64,000 bases of DNA from Fulvivirga maritima (GCF_021389955.1 NZ_CP089980.1:1859501-1923500), one strand, 5' to 3'; shown: positions 18,951-28,313, counted from the first letter of the stretch. The notes: generated by a model not told the origin, from the sequence alone. Numbers and translations are program-made.

Positions 18951-19556
18951 TCAATGGTATACTATTAGATAGTTATACTCATCATAGGCCTTCCATCTTT
19001 CTTTTACCAGCTCTCCGTTTTTATTATAATCTTTTTCGATAGTTTCAATCAGCTTATCATTAGCATAGGCTTGTTGTTTATAACCGTTTTTGAAATAACT
19101 GAAAATTATCTTCTCGCCCAAAGCATAATCAGGTGATTCAGCGTAATAAGCTTCTCCCTGTTCATCATATTTTTCATAATAGGCTTTATAATGATAAGCT
19201 GCTACGGGCCTGTTCTGTTTATCAAAAGTAATATCGTATTTGTTCCAGGCACTGACACCTCCTACTTCACAAACTAGAGAATCGAAGCTTTCATAAGGAT
19301 TTTGCCTGAGGGCTGCTGCTATTATAGATTCATCAATAAAATCACTTCTTATTGGTAATGACCAGTAAAACTGCCCTGTTTCACTAATCAGAGAATCTCC
19401 CATATAAATTCTGGTAGCTATTATCGTGCTGTCGTTTTCTTGCTTGTTATACTTATATATGGTTACACGTTTATCTTCATGTGCCTGCGGCTGGTTGCTT
19501 ATAAATGTAATAGCAACAGACACAAGTAATATTATATGCGCGAGTATGTAGTTCAT
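18951..19556 (-). CDS. Unknown exported protein
   Basis: A 201-residue protein not recognised. It begins with a hydrophobic segment (residues 3-20) that could be a signal peptide. The rest is rich in Tyr, Asp, Glu and Lys, with repeated short turn phrases such as YDEQGEAYY and YNKNGELV. These hint at a weak Rhs- or MORN-like beta-repeat, but the match is not enough to assign a family. It lies directly upstream of the DUF695 gene and may form a two-gene unit with it. Confidence 0.55.
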   Translation of the reverse strand: MNYILAHIILLVSVAITFISNQPQAHEDKRVTIYKYNKQENDSTIIATRIYMGDSLISETGQFYWSLPIRSDFIDESIIAAALRQNPYESFDSLVCEVGGVSAWNKYDITFDKQNRPVAAYHYKAYYEKYDEQGEAYYAESPDYALGEKIIFSYFKNGYKQQAYANDKLIETIEKDYNKNGELVKERWKAYDEYNYLIVYH

Positions 19557-19716
19557 TATCCGATCATCATAAAAATCTGAAAATTAAAAAGAATGGCTGA
19601 AGTTATTGTTATATTCCAGATATAATAGCCGTTGCGTTTTCAGAATGCTCTTATGTAATAAAATACGAAGAACTTAATAATTACGCTTTTGGTTTTTATT
19701 CTATAAATTTGTTTTT

Positions 19717-20199
19717 ATGCTAGTATCATTCGAAGAATTATCAGAAAATGCCCGGGTTTGGATATACCAGGCAGACAAGGAATTAAGCTCAGAAGAAACT
19801 GAAGCTGTGGAGAATAAAGCTAAGGCTTTTTGTGAAGAATGGGCTGCTCATGGGGCTCCTATGAAGTGTTCTGCAAAAATATTTCACAATCGCTTTCTAG
19901 TATTAGCGGCTGATGAAGATTATACTAAGGCCAGCGGCTGCTCTATAGATAGCTCAGTGCATATGGTGCAGGAGCTGGAACAGCAATTTGGCATTAGCCT
20001 TTTTGATAGAACTAAGGTAGCTTTCTTACTTAATGATGAGATTTATGTTGAATCATTAAATAAATTAAAAGAAAGCGTACAAGAAGGTGTGATAGGAAAG
20101 GAAACTATTACTTTCAATAATACGGTGAGTAATAAAAAGGAATTAGAGTCAGCTTGGAAGGTTCCTGCAGAATCTACCTGGATGAGCCGTTATTTCTAA
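19717..20199 (+). CDS. Conserved Bacteroidota protein (often labelled ABC transporter ATPase)
   Basis: A 160-residue cytosolic protein that I recognise as a widely conserved Bacteroidota family, with the pattern ENARVWIYQADKEL, a WAAHGAPMKCSA segment, and the FDRTKVAFL strand. Databases often name it ABC transporter ATPase. The sequence contains no Walker A, Walker B or ABC signature motif, so that name is not supported. No enzymatic motif is apparent. It lies between a divergent unknown gene and the PorE-like lipoprotein gene, 88 bp upstream of the latter. Confidence 0.7.
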   Translation: MLVSFEELSENARVWIYQADKELSSEETEAVENKAKAFCEEWAAHGAPMKCSAKIFHNRFLVLAADEDYTKASGCSIDSSVHMVQELEQQFGISLFDRTKVAFLLNDEIYVESLNKLKESVQEGVIGKETITFNNTVSNKKELESAWKVPAESTWMSRYF

Positions 20200-20232
20200 T
20201 TTACCCCATATCTGTCATAAAATAAACGTTAT

Positions 20233-20245
20233 ATCGTTATACGAT
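20233..20245. repeat. 13-bp palindrome upstream of the OmpA/TPR lipoprotein gene
   Basis: ATCGT-TAT-ACGAT lies 43 bp before the ATG at 20288. A TAACTTTA sequence just downstream resembles the Bacteroidota -7 box (TAnnTTTG, one mismatch), so the palindrome might be an operator. Sequence pattern only. Confidence 0.3.
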
Positions 20246-20287
20246 TAAAGTCAATTAATTATAACTTTAGTCAAAGTTGCAATTTAA

Positions 20288-22282
20288 ATGAGTGCTAATA
20301 CTAAACTACTTTCCCTATTACTCACCTTTGTTATAGTTTCTTGTAGCCTGGAGAAAAAAGCCAACAAAGCTTTTAGTAATGGAGAGTTCGAGTCTACCAT
20401 CGAAATCTATAACCGTGCTCTGGAAAAGGATCCTTCCGACCCAATGGCTAACTTCTTTGTGGCAGATAGCTACAGGCAGTCTAACAGGCTAGATGAAGCC
20501 GAACCTTATTATAAAAAAGCGCTGGACAGAGGAATTGATAATGATTCTATCAGATTGTTTTATGCTTTTGCGCTTAAGGCCAATGGAAAATATGAAGAAG
20601 CCAGAGAGCAGGTAGATAAGCATTTAGAAAGTGTAATAGAAGAGAAATACAGAACCCGAGGAGAAGAGGAAATTAGCAATCTAAATAGTATTGATGAAAT
20701 TCGCCGCAGTGAAAACTTTTTCAGAGTAAAAAACCTGGAAGAGATCAATACTGATCAGGCTGATTTTGCTCCTGTTTATAATGATGGGGAACTTTATTTT
20801 AGCAGCTCAAGGGCTGATAATAAAATATACAAAGCCACAGGTACCCCTTTCAGTAATATATTTAAAGTAAAAACCAAAGGGGCAAATATAGATACAACTA
20901 CTATTGAAGGCTTAGGAGATTTAATTAATAGTTATGCCATTAACGAAGCCTGTGTTACGTTCAGCCCGGATGGTAAAACTATGGTTTTCGCCAGAGGTAA
21001 TTCAGGTAAAAATAAAGGTACTGCGGAAGTTAACCTCTACATTACAAGTAATAGAAATGGCACATGGACTGAACCACGAATGTTAACCATTAATGACCCA
21101 AATTCATGGGATAGTACGCCAGCTTTTAGTCGTGACGGAAAAACGCTTTATTTTGCCAGCCGAAGGCCAGGAGGGTATGGCGGAATAGATCTATATTCAG
21201 CAAGAAGAAATTCAAGAGGTCGGTTTTATAGAGTAACTAATCTTGGGCCGAGCATTAATACAGCAGGAGACGAAATGTTCCCTGTTATTTCGGATGAAGG
21301 TTATATGTATTTCGCTAGTGATGGCCATGCAGGTTTTGGTGGACTGGATCTATTTGTTGCCAAAAGGCAAAACGGAAAAACTACCATAGAAAATCTGGGA
21401 GAGCCTATGAACACTACAGCAGATGATTTTGGCCTGTTTTTGTTTAGAGCGGATAGAGGCTTTTTTTCATCTAACAGAGAAGGCGGAAAAGGAGATGATG
21501 ATATTTACACTTTTGTGAATGAAGACCCGGATCTGAAAATAGTGAACTACTACCTTACTGGTGTTACTATGACTCATGATGATGAAGATAAGCTTGTAGT
21601 GCTACCTGGCGTAACTGTTAGGTTGCTGGACAATGCCGGAGAAGAGCTTGATGAAACCGTAACTGATGGTGAAGGCAACTTTAATTTCAGAGTGTATGAA
21701 CATGAAAGGTATAACCTGGTAGGAGAGAAGAAGGGAGGCACAGAACAATATCTTATTACTCGTCAGGAATTTTCTACCATTGGGCGTTCTGTAAATAGAG
21801 ATACACTTACGCAGCTGGTGACCAATGTGAAGTTTGATACTTTAATGGTGCTGGAGAAGATAGAAAAGGACAAAATATTCGTGTTGGAGAATATTTACTA
21901 TGATCTTGATAAGTCAGATATTAGAGAAGATGCTGCTCGCGAACTGGATAAGCTGGTAACTATTTTAAATGATAATCCTGAATTAGTTATTGAGCTGAGT
22001 TCACATACAGATGCTCGTCAAACAGATGAATATAACTTAAAACTATCTCAGCGTAGAGCTAAATCAGCGGTGGATTATCTGGTTTCACAAGGAATAGATT
22101 CCAAGCGATTAACAGCCAAAGGATATGGAGAGTCTAAATTACTCATACCTAACGCACAGACAGAAGAAGAGCATCAGGTAAACCGACGTACAGAATTTAA
22201 GATCTTAGAGCTCGGCAAGCCTAAGCAAAATGATGATGAGTTCTATGAAGATCGCTTCTTTGATGATGACGGAGATTTATAA
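20288..22282 (+). CDS. PorE-like lipoprotein (TPR, PD40 propeller, regulatory domain, OmpA)
   Basis: A 664-residue lipoprotein with lipobox IVSC (Cys19). In order it shows TPR repeats (about 25-130), a PD40/WD40-like propeller (about 150-410, for example TFSPDGKTMVFARGN and FSRDGKTLYFASRRPGG), and a carboxypeptidase-like regulatory domain (about 435-510, LPGVTVRLLDNAGEE). Last comes an OmpA peptidoglycan-binding domain (about 535-645, YYDLDKSDIRE, SSHTDAR, RVNRRTEFK-type end). This four-domain order matches PorE, a periplasmic component of the type IX secretion/gliding machinery in Bacteroidota. Paralogues with the same order exist, so the role in secretion is an inference. A terminator follows. 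Confidence 0.8.
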   Translation: MSANTKLLSLLLTFVIVSCSLEKKANKAFSNGEFESTIEIYNRALEKDPSDPMANFFVADSYRQSNRLDEAEPYYKKALDRGIDNDSIRLFYAFALKANGKYEEAREQVDKHLESVIEEKYRTRGEEEISNLNSIDEIRRSENFFRVKNLEEINTDQADFAPVYNDGELYFSSSRADNKIYKATGTPFSNIFKVKTKGANIDTTTIEGLGDLINSYAINEACVTFSPDGKTMVFARGNSGKNKGTAEVNLYITSNRNGTWTEPRMLTINDPNSWDSTPAFSRDGKTLYFASRRPGGYGGIDLYSARRNSRGRFYRVTNLGPSINTAGDEMFPVISDEGYMYFASDGHAGFGGLDLFVAKRQNGKTTIENLGEPMNTTADDFGLFLFRADRGFFSSNREGGKGDDDIYTFVNEDPDLKIVNYYLTGVTMTHDDEDKLVVLPGVTVRLLDNAGEELDETVTDGEGNFNFRVYEHERYNLVGEKKGGTEQYLITRQEFSTIGRSVNRDTLTQLVTNVKFDTLMVLEKIEKDKIFVLENIYYDLDKSDIREDAARELDKLVTILNDNPELVIELSSHTDARQTDEYNLKLSQRRAKSAVDYLVSQGIDSKRLTAKGYGESKLLIPNAQTEEEHQVNRRTEFKILELGKPKQNDDEFYEDRFFDDDGDL

Positions 22283-22305
22283 TTAATAGAAAATAGTAAT
22301 AAGAA

Positions 22306-22355
22306 AAGGCTGCTTCAATCTCATATATTCCAGATTGAAGCAGCCTTCTTTACTT
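22306..22355 (+). terminator. Intrinsic terminator after the PorE-like gene
   Basis: A perfect 16-bp inverted repeat (22306-22321 and 22332-22347, left arm AAGGCTGCTTCAATCT) with a 10-base loop, followed by a T-rich stretch. It lies 23 bp beyond the stop. Confidence 0.88.
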
Positions 22356-22507
22356 TATAAGGATTTTGATTAATTGTGGCCAAATCCTCATAAATTCATT
22401 CTGTGGAAGTGTTTCTGGGAATAGATATTAACATAATCACCTCTTTCAATTGATCTAGCTAACAGTTTTCTTATTTTTGTGATCTTTATTTTAACTGATT
22501 GGGTTCT

Positions 22508-23671
22508 ATGAGCGACCGTTATGCACAAAGAGGGGTTTCTGCCTCTAAAGAAGATGTACACAATGCCATCAAAAACATTGATAAAGGGCTGTATCCAAAG
22601 GCTTTTTGTAAAATAGTAAAAGACTTTTTGGGTAATGATGATCAGTATTGCAACATTATGCATGCTGATGGTGCTGGCACTAAATCTTCTTTAGCCTATT
22701 TGTATTGGAAGGAAACAGGCGACATGTCCGTTTGGAAAGGTATCGCTCAGGATGCCATCATTATGAATATTGATGACCTTATTTGTGTAGGCGCCCTTGA
22801 TAACATATTGCTTTCTTCTACTATTGGTAGAAATAAAAACCTTATACCAGGAGAAGTGATCGCCGCACTTATTAATGGTACGGAAGAGGTGCTCCAAATG
22901 CTGCGTGATAATGGTGTAGATATTATTAGCACTGGCGGAGAAACGGCTGACCTTGGAGATTTGGTGAGAACGGTAGTAGTAGATAGCACAGTTACGGCCA
23001 GAATCAAAAAGTCAGACGTAATTGATAATGCTAATATCCAGAGTGGAGATGTAATAGTGGGCTTGGCCTCATACGGGCAAACCACTTATGAAAGTGAGTA
23101 TAACGGAGGTATGGGAAGTAACGGACTTACTTCTGCTCGCCATGATGTGTTTCATAAGAGCTATGCTGAGAAGTACCCAGAAAGCTACGATCCTGATGTG
23201 CCTAATGACTTGGTTTTTACAGGTAAATATAAACTTACTGATACTATTGCGGATGCTCCCATAGATATGGGTAAGCTTGTACTATCACCTACACGTACTT
23301 ATGCGCCGGTAATGGCTCAGGTTTTTAAAGAATTGAGATCTGAGATTCATGGTATGGTGCACTGCAGCGGTGGAGCTCAAACCAAAGTTCTTCATTTTGT
23401 AGATAACGTTCATATCATTAAAGATAACCTGTTAGACATACCACCACTCTTCAGGGTGATACAAGAAGAAAGCGGCACTGATTGGAAGGAAATGTACAAA
23501 GTATTCAATATGGGCCACAGGCTTGAACTGTATGTTAATGAACAACATGCGCAATCCATTATTGATATAGCTAAGAGCTTTAACATTCCTGCTCAGGTAA
23601 TCGGTAGGGTAGAGGCCGCTGATCAAAAGAAATTGACGATTAAAAGCAGTAAAGGAGAGTTTATTTATTAA
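22508..23671 (+). CDS. purM: Phosphoribosylformylglycinamidine cyclo-ligase (AIR synthase)
   Basis: A 387-residue enzyme from the ATG at 22508 (an in-frame TTG nine bases upstream is not preferred). It belongs to the AIR synthase-related family and fits the longer Bacteroidota PurM: SDRYAQRGVSASKEDV at the start, the MHADGAGTKSSLAYLYW nucleotide-binding segment, AIIMNIDDLICVGA and STGGETADL. It closes FGAM to 5-aminoimidazole ribonucleotide with ATP hydrolysis, the fifth step of purine synthesis. It is monocistronic here, bounded by terminators on both sides, so other pur genes lie elsewhere. Confidence 0.9.
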   Translation: MSDRYAQRGVSASKEDVHNAIKNIDKGLYPKAFCKIVKDFLGNDDQYCNIMHADGAGTKSSLAYLYWKETGDMSVWKGIAQDAIIMNIDDLICVGALDNILLSSTIGRNKNLIPGEVIAALINGTEEVLQMLRDNGVDIISTGGETADLGDLVRTVVVDSTVTARIKKSDVIDNANIQSGDVIVGLASYGQTTYESEYNGGMGSNGLTSARHDVFHKSYAEKYPESYDPDVPNDLVFTGKYKLTDTIADAPIDMGKLVLSPTRTYAPVMAQVFKELRSEIHGMVHCSGGAQTKVLHFVDNVHIIKDNLLDIPPLFRVIQEESGTDWKEMYKVFNMGHRLELYVNEQHAQSIIDIAKSFNIPAQVIGRVEAADQKKLTIKSSKGEFIY

Positions 23672-23709
23672 GCTTCTATCTGTTGCAAATATCGACTATG
23701 TAGTTATTG

Positions 23710-23746
23710 TGGCTAACTTTCAACAGAGGTTAGCCATTTTATTTTT
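23710..23746 (+). terminator. Intrinsic terminator after purM
   Basis: TGGCTAAC (23710-23717) pairs with GTTAGCCA (23729-23736) and is followed at once by TTTTATTTTT. It lies about 40 bp beyond the stop of purM. Confidence 0.85.
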
Positions 23747-23888
23747 GCTGCTTTGATTTCGAAACCAAGTCTGTTTTCGAATGTTATCACATGGAATAGC
23801 TCGTCTATATAAAGCTTCTTTTATAAATGAAGTAAACCTCCTATCTTTATTTGTTTACCGGAATAACACAATTGAGAAAAATAATAAT

Positions 23889-25793
23889 ATGCCATTAAGA
23901 TTAATATTCTTTGCATCTTTTCTGGCGGTAATGGCAGCATGTCAGCCACCAAAAGAAGAGACTAATAATAGCGAAAAACCAATGATAATAGAAGACCCAC
24001 ATTCATACGCCAAGCCTGAGGAATCAGTAGTTACACACCTGGATTGGCACGCAGAGGTGAATTTTGACAGTACTTATATAACAGGTAAAGCCTCACTAAG
24101 TATTGATAATGCAGAAAATGCCAAGCAGCTGGTGCTTGATATCAAAGATCTCGATATCAGCAAAGTCACTCTTGGTAAAGAAGAGGAGACGGTTGCAGAA
24201 TTTAGTATTGGCGCCAGAGACTCTATAATGGGTAGTCCGTTAGAAATTAATATTACACCAGAAACCCGTACTGTCAATGTGTATTACACCACCTCTAAAG
24301 GAGCAGAGGCCTTACAGTGGTTATCTCCTGCACAGACCAGTGATAAAAAATACCCTTTCCTATTCACCCAGTCTGAGGCGATTTTGGCCAGAACCTGGAT
24401 ACCCATTCAGGATTCTCCAGGTATAAGGTTTTCTTATACCGCTGATGTAAAGGTGCCTTCTGAGTTATTAGCTCTCATGAGCGCTCGTAACCCTCAGGAA
24501 AAAAATGAAAAAGGCGAATATCATTTTAAAATGGAAACCCCAATACCAGCCTATTTATTGGCGCTGGCAGTTGGAGATCTTGAGTTTGCGGCCATAAGTG
24601 ATAGAACCGGAGTATATGCTGAGCCTTCAGTTATAGATACTGCTGAGTATGAGTTTGCTGAGCTGGAAGACATGGTAGCTGCTGCCGAAGATCTATATGG
24701 TGAGTATAAATGGGGTCGTTATGATCTGCTAGTGCTGCCTTCAAGTTTTCCTTTTGGTGGTATGGAAAATCCCAGGCTTACCTTTGCTACTCCAACCATC
24801 TTAGCAGGTGATAGATCACTTACTTCTCTGGTTGCTCATGAGTTGGCACACAGCTGGTCTGGTAATCTGGTTACTAATGCTACCTGGAATGACTTTTGGC
24901 TAAACGAAGGCTTCACCGTTTATTTTGAACACCGTATTATGGAAAAATTATACGGTAGAGATTACAGCGAAATGTTGGCTTCTATCGCAGCTCAGGACCT
25001 GAAGGAGGAAATCAGTACTATGATTAACAAGGGTCATGAAAATGATACCAAACTAAAACTAGATCTTAAAGGTCGTAATCCAGATGATGGTGTTTCATCC
25101 ATTGCTTATGACAAGGGATATCTCTTCCTAAGATATTTGGAAGAACATGCAGGAAGAGAAAAATTTGATGCTTTTATAAAAGGCTATTTTTCTAGAAATG
25201 CTTTTAAAGGAATGACTACTGATGAATTTATTGAACAGCTAGATGAGCATTTACTAACAGAAGGAAGAATTAACATCGGAAAAGTAAAAATTGATGAATG
25301 GATTTTTGAGCCTGGCTTGCCAGATGATGCTCCCATGCCTAAATCAGATAGGTTCGATCATGTTGATAATCAGGTGAAGAAGTTTATGAATGGTACTCCA
25401 GCAGGCAAACTTGATACCGCCAAATGGTCTTCTCATGAATGGCTTCATTTTGTGAGAACTATTCCTGATACTGTAAATATGGATCAGCTTAAAGAGTTAG
25501 ATAGTGCCTTTGGTTTTACAACCACAGGTAATTCGGAAGTATTAGCTGCCTGGCTGGTACAGAGTATAAAACATGATTATGAACCAGCAGCTGAGCGAAT
25601 GGAAGAATTCTTAATTCATACAGGGAGAAGGAAATTTTTAGAACCTATATATGGCGCCTTATTGAAGAAAGAAAATGGTAAAGAAAGGGCCTTAGAAATA
25701 TATGCAAAGGCGAGACCTAATTATCATTTTGTGTCAACAAATACACTTGATAAGATGTTAGGTTGGAAAAATGAAACTACACTAAATCAATAA
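23889..25793 (+). CDS. M1-family aminopeptidase lipoprotein (leukotriene A4 hydrolase-like)
   Basis: 634 residues from the ATG at 23889, which gives a lipoprotein signal with Cys18 (VMAAC). A longer ATG start at 23781 would put 36 unlikely residues in front. The exopeptidase motif GGMEN is at about 290-294, and the zinc site HELAH at 317-321 with the third ligand in NEGF (Glu340). The C-terminal helical region after about 480 resembles the leukotriene A4 hydrolase C-terminal domain. It should cleave N-terminal residues from peptides in the periplasm. The tpx gene begins 4 bp after its stop, so they are probably co-transcribed. Confidence 0.9.
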   Translation: MPLRLIFFASFLAVMAACQPPKEETNNSEKPMIIEDPHSYAKPEESVVTHLDWHAEVNFDSTYITGKASLSIDNAENAKQLVLDIKDLDISKVTLGKEEETVAEFSIGARDSIMGSPLEINITPETRTVNVYYTTSKGAEALQWLSPAQTSDKKYPFLFTQSEAILARTWIPIQDSPGIRFSYTADVKVPSELLALMSARNPQEKNEKGEYHFKMETPIPAYLLALAVGDLEFAAISDRTGVYAEPSVIDTAEYEFAELEDMVAAAEDLYGEYKWGRYDLLVLPSSFPFGGMENPRLTFATPTILAGDRSLTSLVAHELAHSWSGNLVTNATWNDFWLNEGFTVYFEHRIMEKLYGRDYSEMLASIAAQDLKEEISTMINKGHENDTKLKLDLKGRNPDDGVSSIAYDKGYLFLRYLEEHAGREKFDAFIKGYFSRNAFKGMTTDEFIEQLDEHLLTEGRINIGKVKIDEWIFEPGLPDDAPMPKSDRFDHVDNQVKKFMNGTPAGKLDTAKWSSHEWLHFVRTIPDTVNMDQLKELDSAFGFTTTGNSEVLAAWLVQSIKHDYEPAAERMEEFLIHTGRRKFLEPIYGALLKKENGKERALEIYAKARPNYHFVSTNTLDKMLGWKNETTLNQ

Positions 25794-25797
25794 AGTT

Positions 25798-26295
25798 ATG
25801 GCTACAATAACGCTTAAAGGAAACGAAATTAAGACAAGTGGAGAACTGCCTACGGTAGGTAGTGAAGCTCCAGCTTTTACACTTACTAAATCAGATTTAT
25901 CTGAGGTGGCATTGGAAGAGTTCAAAGGGAAAAAGGTGATTTTGAATATTTTTCCGAGTATAGATACTTCTACATGTGCTACTTCTGTAAGAAAATTTAA
26001 TGAAAAAGCTGCTGCTTTAGAAAATTCTGTAGTGCTGTGTATCTCTAAAGATTTACCTTTTGCTCAGCAGAGATTTTGTGGTGCTGAAGGGATAGAAAAT
26101 GTGGTTACTTTATCAGATTTTCGTCATCCGGAATTTGCCACTAATTATGGCCTTAAGATAGAAACAGGGCCTTTATCCGGCTTAGATGCTCGCTCTGTAG
26201 TGGTGATAGATGAAAGCGGTAAAGTAACTTATACTGAGTTGGTTAAAGAGACCGCCGATGAGCCTGATTATGAGGCTGCTTTAGCGGCATTGTAA
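25798..26295 (+). CDS. tpx: Thiol peroxidase (2-Cys Tpx)
   Basis: A 165-residue peroxiredoxin of the Tpx subfamily. The peroxidatic cysteine is Cys60 in IDTSTCATSVRKFN and the resolving cysteine Cys94 in FCGAEG, positions that match E. coli Tpx. It reduces hydroperoxides using thioredoxin in the cytosol or periplasm; no signal peptide is seen. The ATG lies 4 bp beyond the aminopeptidase stop. Confidence 0.95.
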   Translation: MATITLKGNEIKTSGELPTVGSEAPAFTLTKSDLSEVALEEFKGKKVILNIFPSIDTSTCATSVRKFNEKAAALENSVVLCISKDLPFAQQRFCGAEGIENVVTLSDFRHPEFATNYGLKIETGPLSGLDARSVVVIDESGKVTYTELVKETADEPDYEAALAAL

Positions 26296-26313
26296 GCGCT
26301 CTGAAATAAAATA

Positions 26314-26341
26314 TTTTGGTTCTGTTGTTGCAGAACTAAAA
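26314..26341. promoter_or_regulatory. Candidate operator 1 (TTTTGGTTC-N10-GAAC)
   Basis: A near-perfect inverted repeat lies 37 bp before the ATG of the GbsR/MarR-type regulator gene. The left arm TTTTGGTTC (26314-26322) and the right arm GAACTAAAA (26333-26341) are separated by 10 bases. The same left arm, spacing and GAAC core recur at 26851-26873, before the tolC-like gene. This suggests autoregulation plus control of the pump. Inference from sequence only. Confidence 0.6.
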
Positions 26342-26377
26342 AAACTACTTACCTTTGCCTATCGAAAAGTAGAGAAT

Positions 26378-26839
26378 ATGTTAACGGATCGGCAAAAAGA
26401 ATTAGTAGAAAAAGTAGGCTTAGTACACGAGCAGGAGGGTTTATCTCCCGCAGTTTCTCGTATACTAGGCCTGCTTTTGGTATCAGACCAAATTGAACTC
26501 ACCTTTGATGAAATTAGAGAAACCCTTAACCTAAGCAAAAGTGCCACGAGCAACGCTCTTAATATTGCAATGAAAATAAATAGGGTAGAGTATATTACTA
26601 AACCTGGTGATCGAAAACGGTACTTCCGATCGAAGATTCATTTGTGGAGAGAGAACCTAATGGCAGATTATAGGAAGAAGGCTTGCTGGGCTGATATTCT
26701 TAAAGAAGTATGCAAATGCCGATGCTCCGAGACTAAAGAATTCAATCACGCATTAACCGATTTAGTAGATTTTGTAGAATACATGTCTCAGGAAATCCCC
26801 AGACTTTATAAATGTTGGGAACAAGATAAAACCAAATAA
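26378..26839 (+). CDS. GbsR/MarR-type winged-helix regulator
   Basis: A 153-residue DNA-binding protein of the GbsR-like branch of the MarR superfamily. The winged helix spans about residues 35-95: FDEIRETLNLSKSATSNALN is the recognition region and YITKPGDRKRYFRS the wing. A helical C-terminal dimerisation segment follows, with a CKCRC cysteine cluster near 112-116 that could sense thiol chemistry or metal. It sits 157 bp upstream of the efflux genes and probably controls them through the paired inverted sites. The effector is unknown. Confidence 0.85.
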   Translation: MLTDRQKELVEKVGLVHEQEGLSPAVSRILGLLLVSDQIELTFDEIRETLNLSKSATSNALNIAMKINRVEYITKPGDRKRYFRSKIHLWRENLMADYRKKACWADILKEVCKCRCSETKEFNHALTDLVDFVEYMSQEIPRLYKCWEQDKTK

Positions 26840-26850
26840 TTTCTTTTCCG

Positions 26851-26887
26851 TTTTGGTTCTTTAATTACCGAACAAACTAGTTGTTTG
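26851..26887. promoter_or_regulatory. Candidate operator 2 upstream of the efflux operon
   Basis: TTTTGGTTC (26851-26859), 10 bases, then GAAC (26870-26873) repeats the arrangement at 26314. A second small inverted repeat CAAAC/GTTTG (26873-26887) overlaps its right edge. The site lies about 120 bp before the ATG of the tolC-like gene, consistent with a regulator-binding site over the efflux promoter. Confidence 0.6.
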
Positions 26888-26996
26888 AGAAGTAAGATTA
26901 TAAACCCATGAAATAAGTCAAGAAACTACTCATTTTAAACGACTACTGTAACGCTAATTATTTTTTAAAACTCAAATCTTTATAATTAATTTTAAC

Positions 26997-28313
26997 ATGA
27001 GAATAATCTATTGCCTTGCTGCATTTATGATTTTATTTCATACTGCAAGGGGACAATCCGACGATATTGCGTCAGGTCAATCAATTACACTCAAACAGTG
27101 TATCGATTATGCCATGGAGCATCAGCCAGCTCTAAGGCAATCCTTAGTTGACCAGGAAATCGCACAAAAGGATATTGGTATCAGTCTTTCCGAATGGATG
27201 CCACAAATATCTTTAAACGCTAATGTACAGAAGAACATTGAAATTCAGACAAGTGTAATCAATGGCGAAGCTATACCTCTAGGGACTAATTATAACTCTA
27301 CGCTAGGAGCTTCTGTAAACCAAGTGATTTTTAGTAATAGTGTTTTGCTGGCTGGTAAAACAGCTTCTGATTACAGGCTGCAGGCAGAGCAAAATACCAC
27401 TGATACAAAAATTAATCTGGTAGTGAATGTTAGTAAAGCCTATTATATGGTTTTAACTTCTCAGCAGCAAATTGGAGTGTATGATCAAACCATTGAGCGA
27501 TTAGAAAAGAACTTAAAAGATGCTACTAGTCAGTATAATGCTGGTGTAGCAGATAAGATAGATTACAAAAGAGCTCAAATTTCTTTGAACAATGCCATTG
27601 CCGAGCGAAAAGGAGCTTTAGAGAGCTACAAAGTTCAAAAGGCCATGTTGAAACAACTTATGGGTTATCCGTTGGATTCTGATATTTCTTTAGCTGATGA
27701 TGTAGCTTCTATGGAAAATGAAGTAACAACAGATACACTACAGTCATTAAACTATACTTCAAGAATAGAGTATCAGTTATTACAAACCCAAATGCAGCTG
27801 GCTGAGGCTAATGTGAGCTATTATAAGCAAGGATACATACCTACTTTGTCGGCTTTCTTTAACTATAACTTCATGTATTTGAATAATGAGTTTTCTGAAC
27901 TCTATAATAGAGACTTCCCTAATTCAGCTGTAGGGCTAACCCTTTCACTACCTATTTTTGAAGGTACAAGAAAGATTAGAAACATTCAGAAGTCTAAACT
28001 TCAGTTACAAAGGCTAGAAATTCAAGAAGAAGGCTTACAACAGCAGATTAACTCTGAGTATGTACAAGCATTAGGAACTTATAAGAGTAATCTTGAGCAA
28101 CTACAAGCTTCTAAAGAGAATTATGAAATAGCTGAAGATGTGTATAACACAGTTAAGCTCCAGTATAGAGAGGGGATTAAAGCATATCTCGAAGTAATAG
28201 TGGCAGAATCTGACTTAAGAACGTCTCAGTTAAATTACTTAAATGCCTTGCTAAATGTGCTTTCCAGCAAGCTTGATGTAGAAAAAGCAGCTGGTGAAAT
28301 CAACATATATTAA
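26997..28313 (+). CDS. TolC-family outer-membrane efflux protein
   Basis: A 438-residue exported protein with a signal peptide at about 1-20. It shows the two-repeat TolC/OEP organisation: long coiled-coil helices (about 120-215 and 320-410) separated by beta-strand segments such as NYNSTLGASVNQVIF and AVGLTLSLPIFEGTRK. The ISLNNAIAERKGALESYKVQKAM-type helix is quoted here only by its NNAIAE core. It forms the outer-membrane tunnel of a tripartite pump with the adaptor and RND genes that follow. First gene of the efflux operon. Confidence 0.92.
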   Translation: MRIIYCLAAFMILFHTARGQSDDIASGQSITLKQCIDYAMEHQPALRQSLVDQEIAQKDIGISLSEWMPQISLNANVQKNIEIQTSVINGEAIPLGTNYNSTLGASVNQVIFSNSVLLAGKTASDYRLQAEQNTTDTKINLVVNVSKAYYMVLTSQQQIGVYDQTIERLEKNLKDATSQYNAGVADKIDYKRAQISLNNAIAERKGALESYKVQKAMLKQLMGYPLDSDISLADDVASMENEVTTDTLQSLNYTSRIEYQLLQTQMQLAEANVSYYKQGYIPTLSAFFNYNFMYLNNEFSELYNRDFPNSAVGLTLSLPIFEGTRKIRNIQKSKLQLQRLEIQEEGLQQQINSEYVQALGTYKSNLEQLQASKENYEIAEDVYNTVKLQYREGIKAYLEVIVAESDLRTSQLNYLNALLNVLSSKLDVEKAAGEINIY

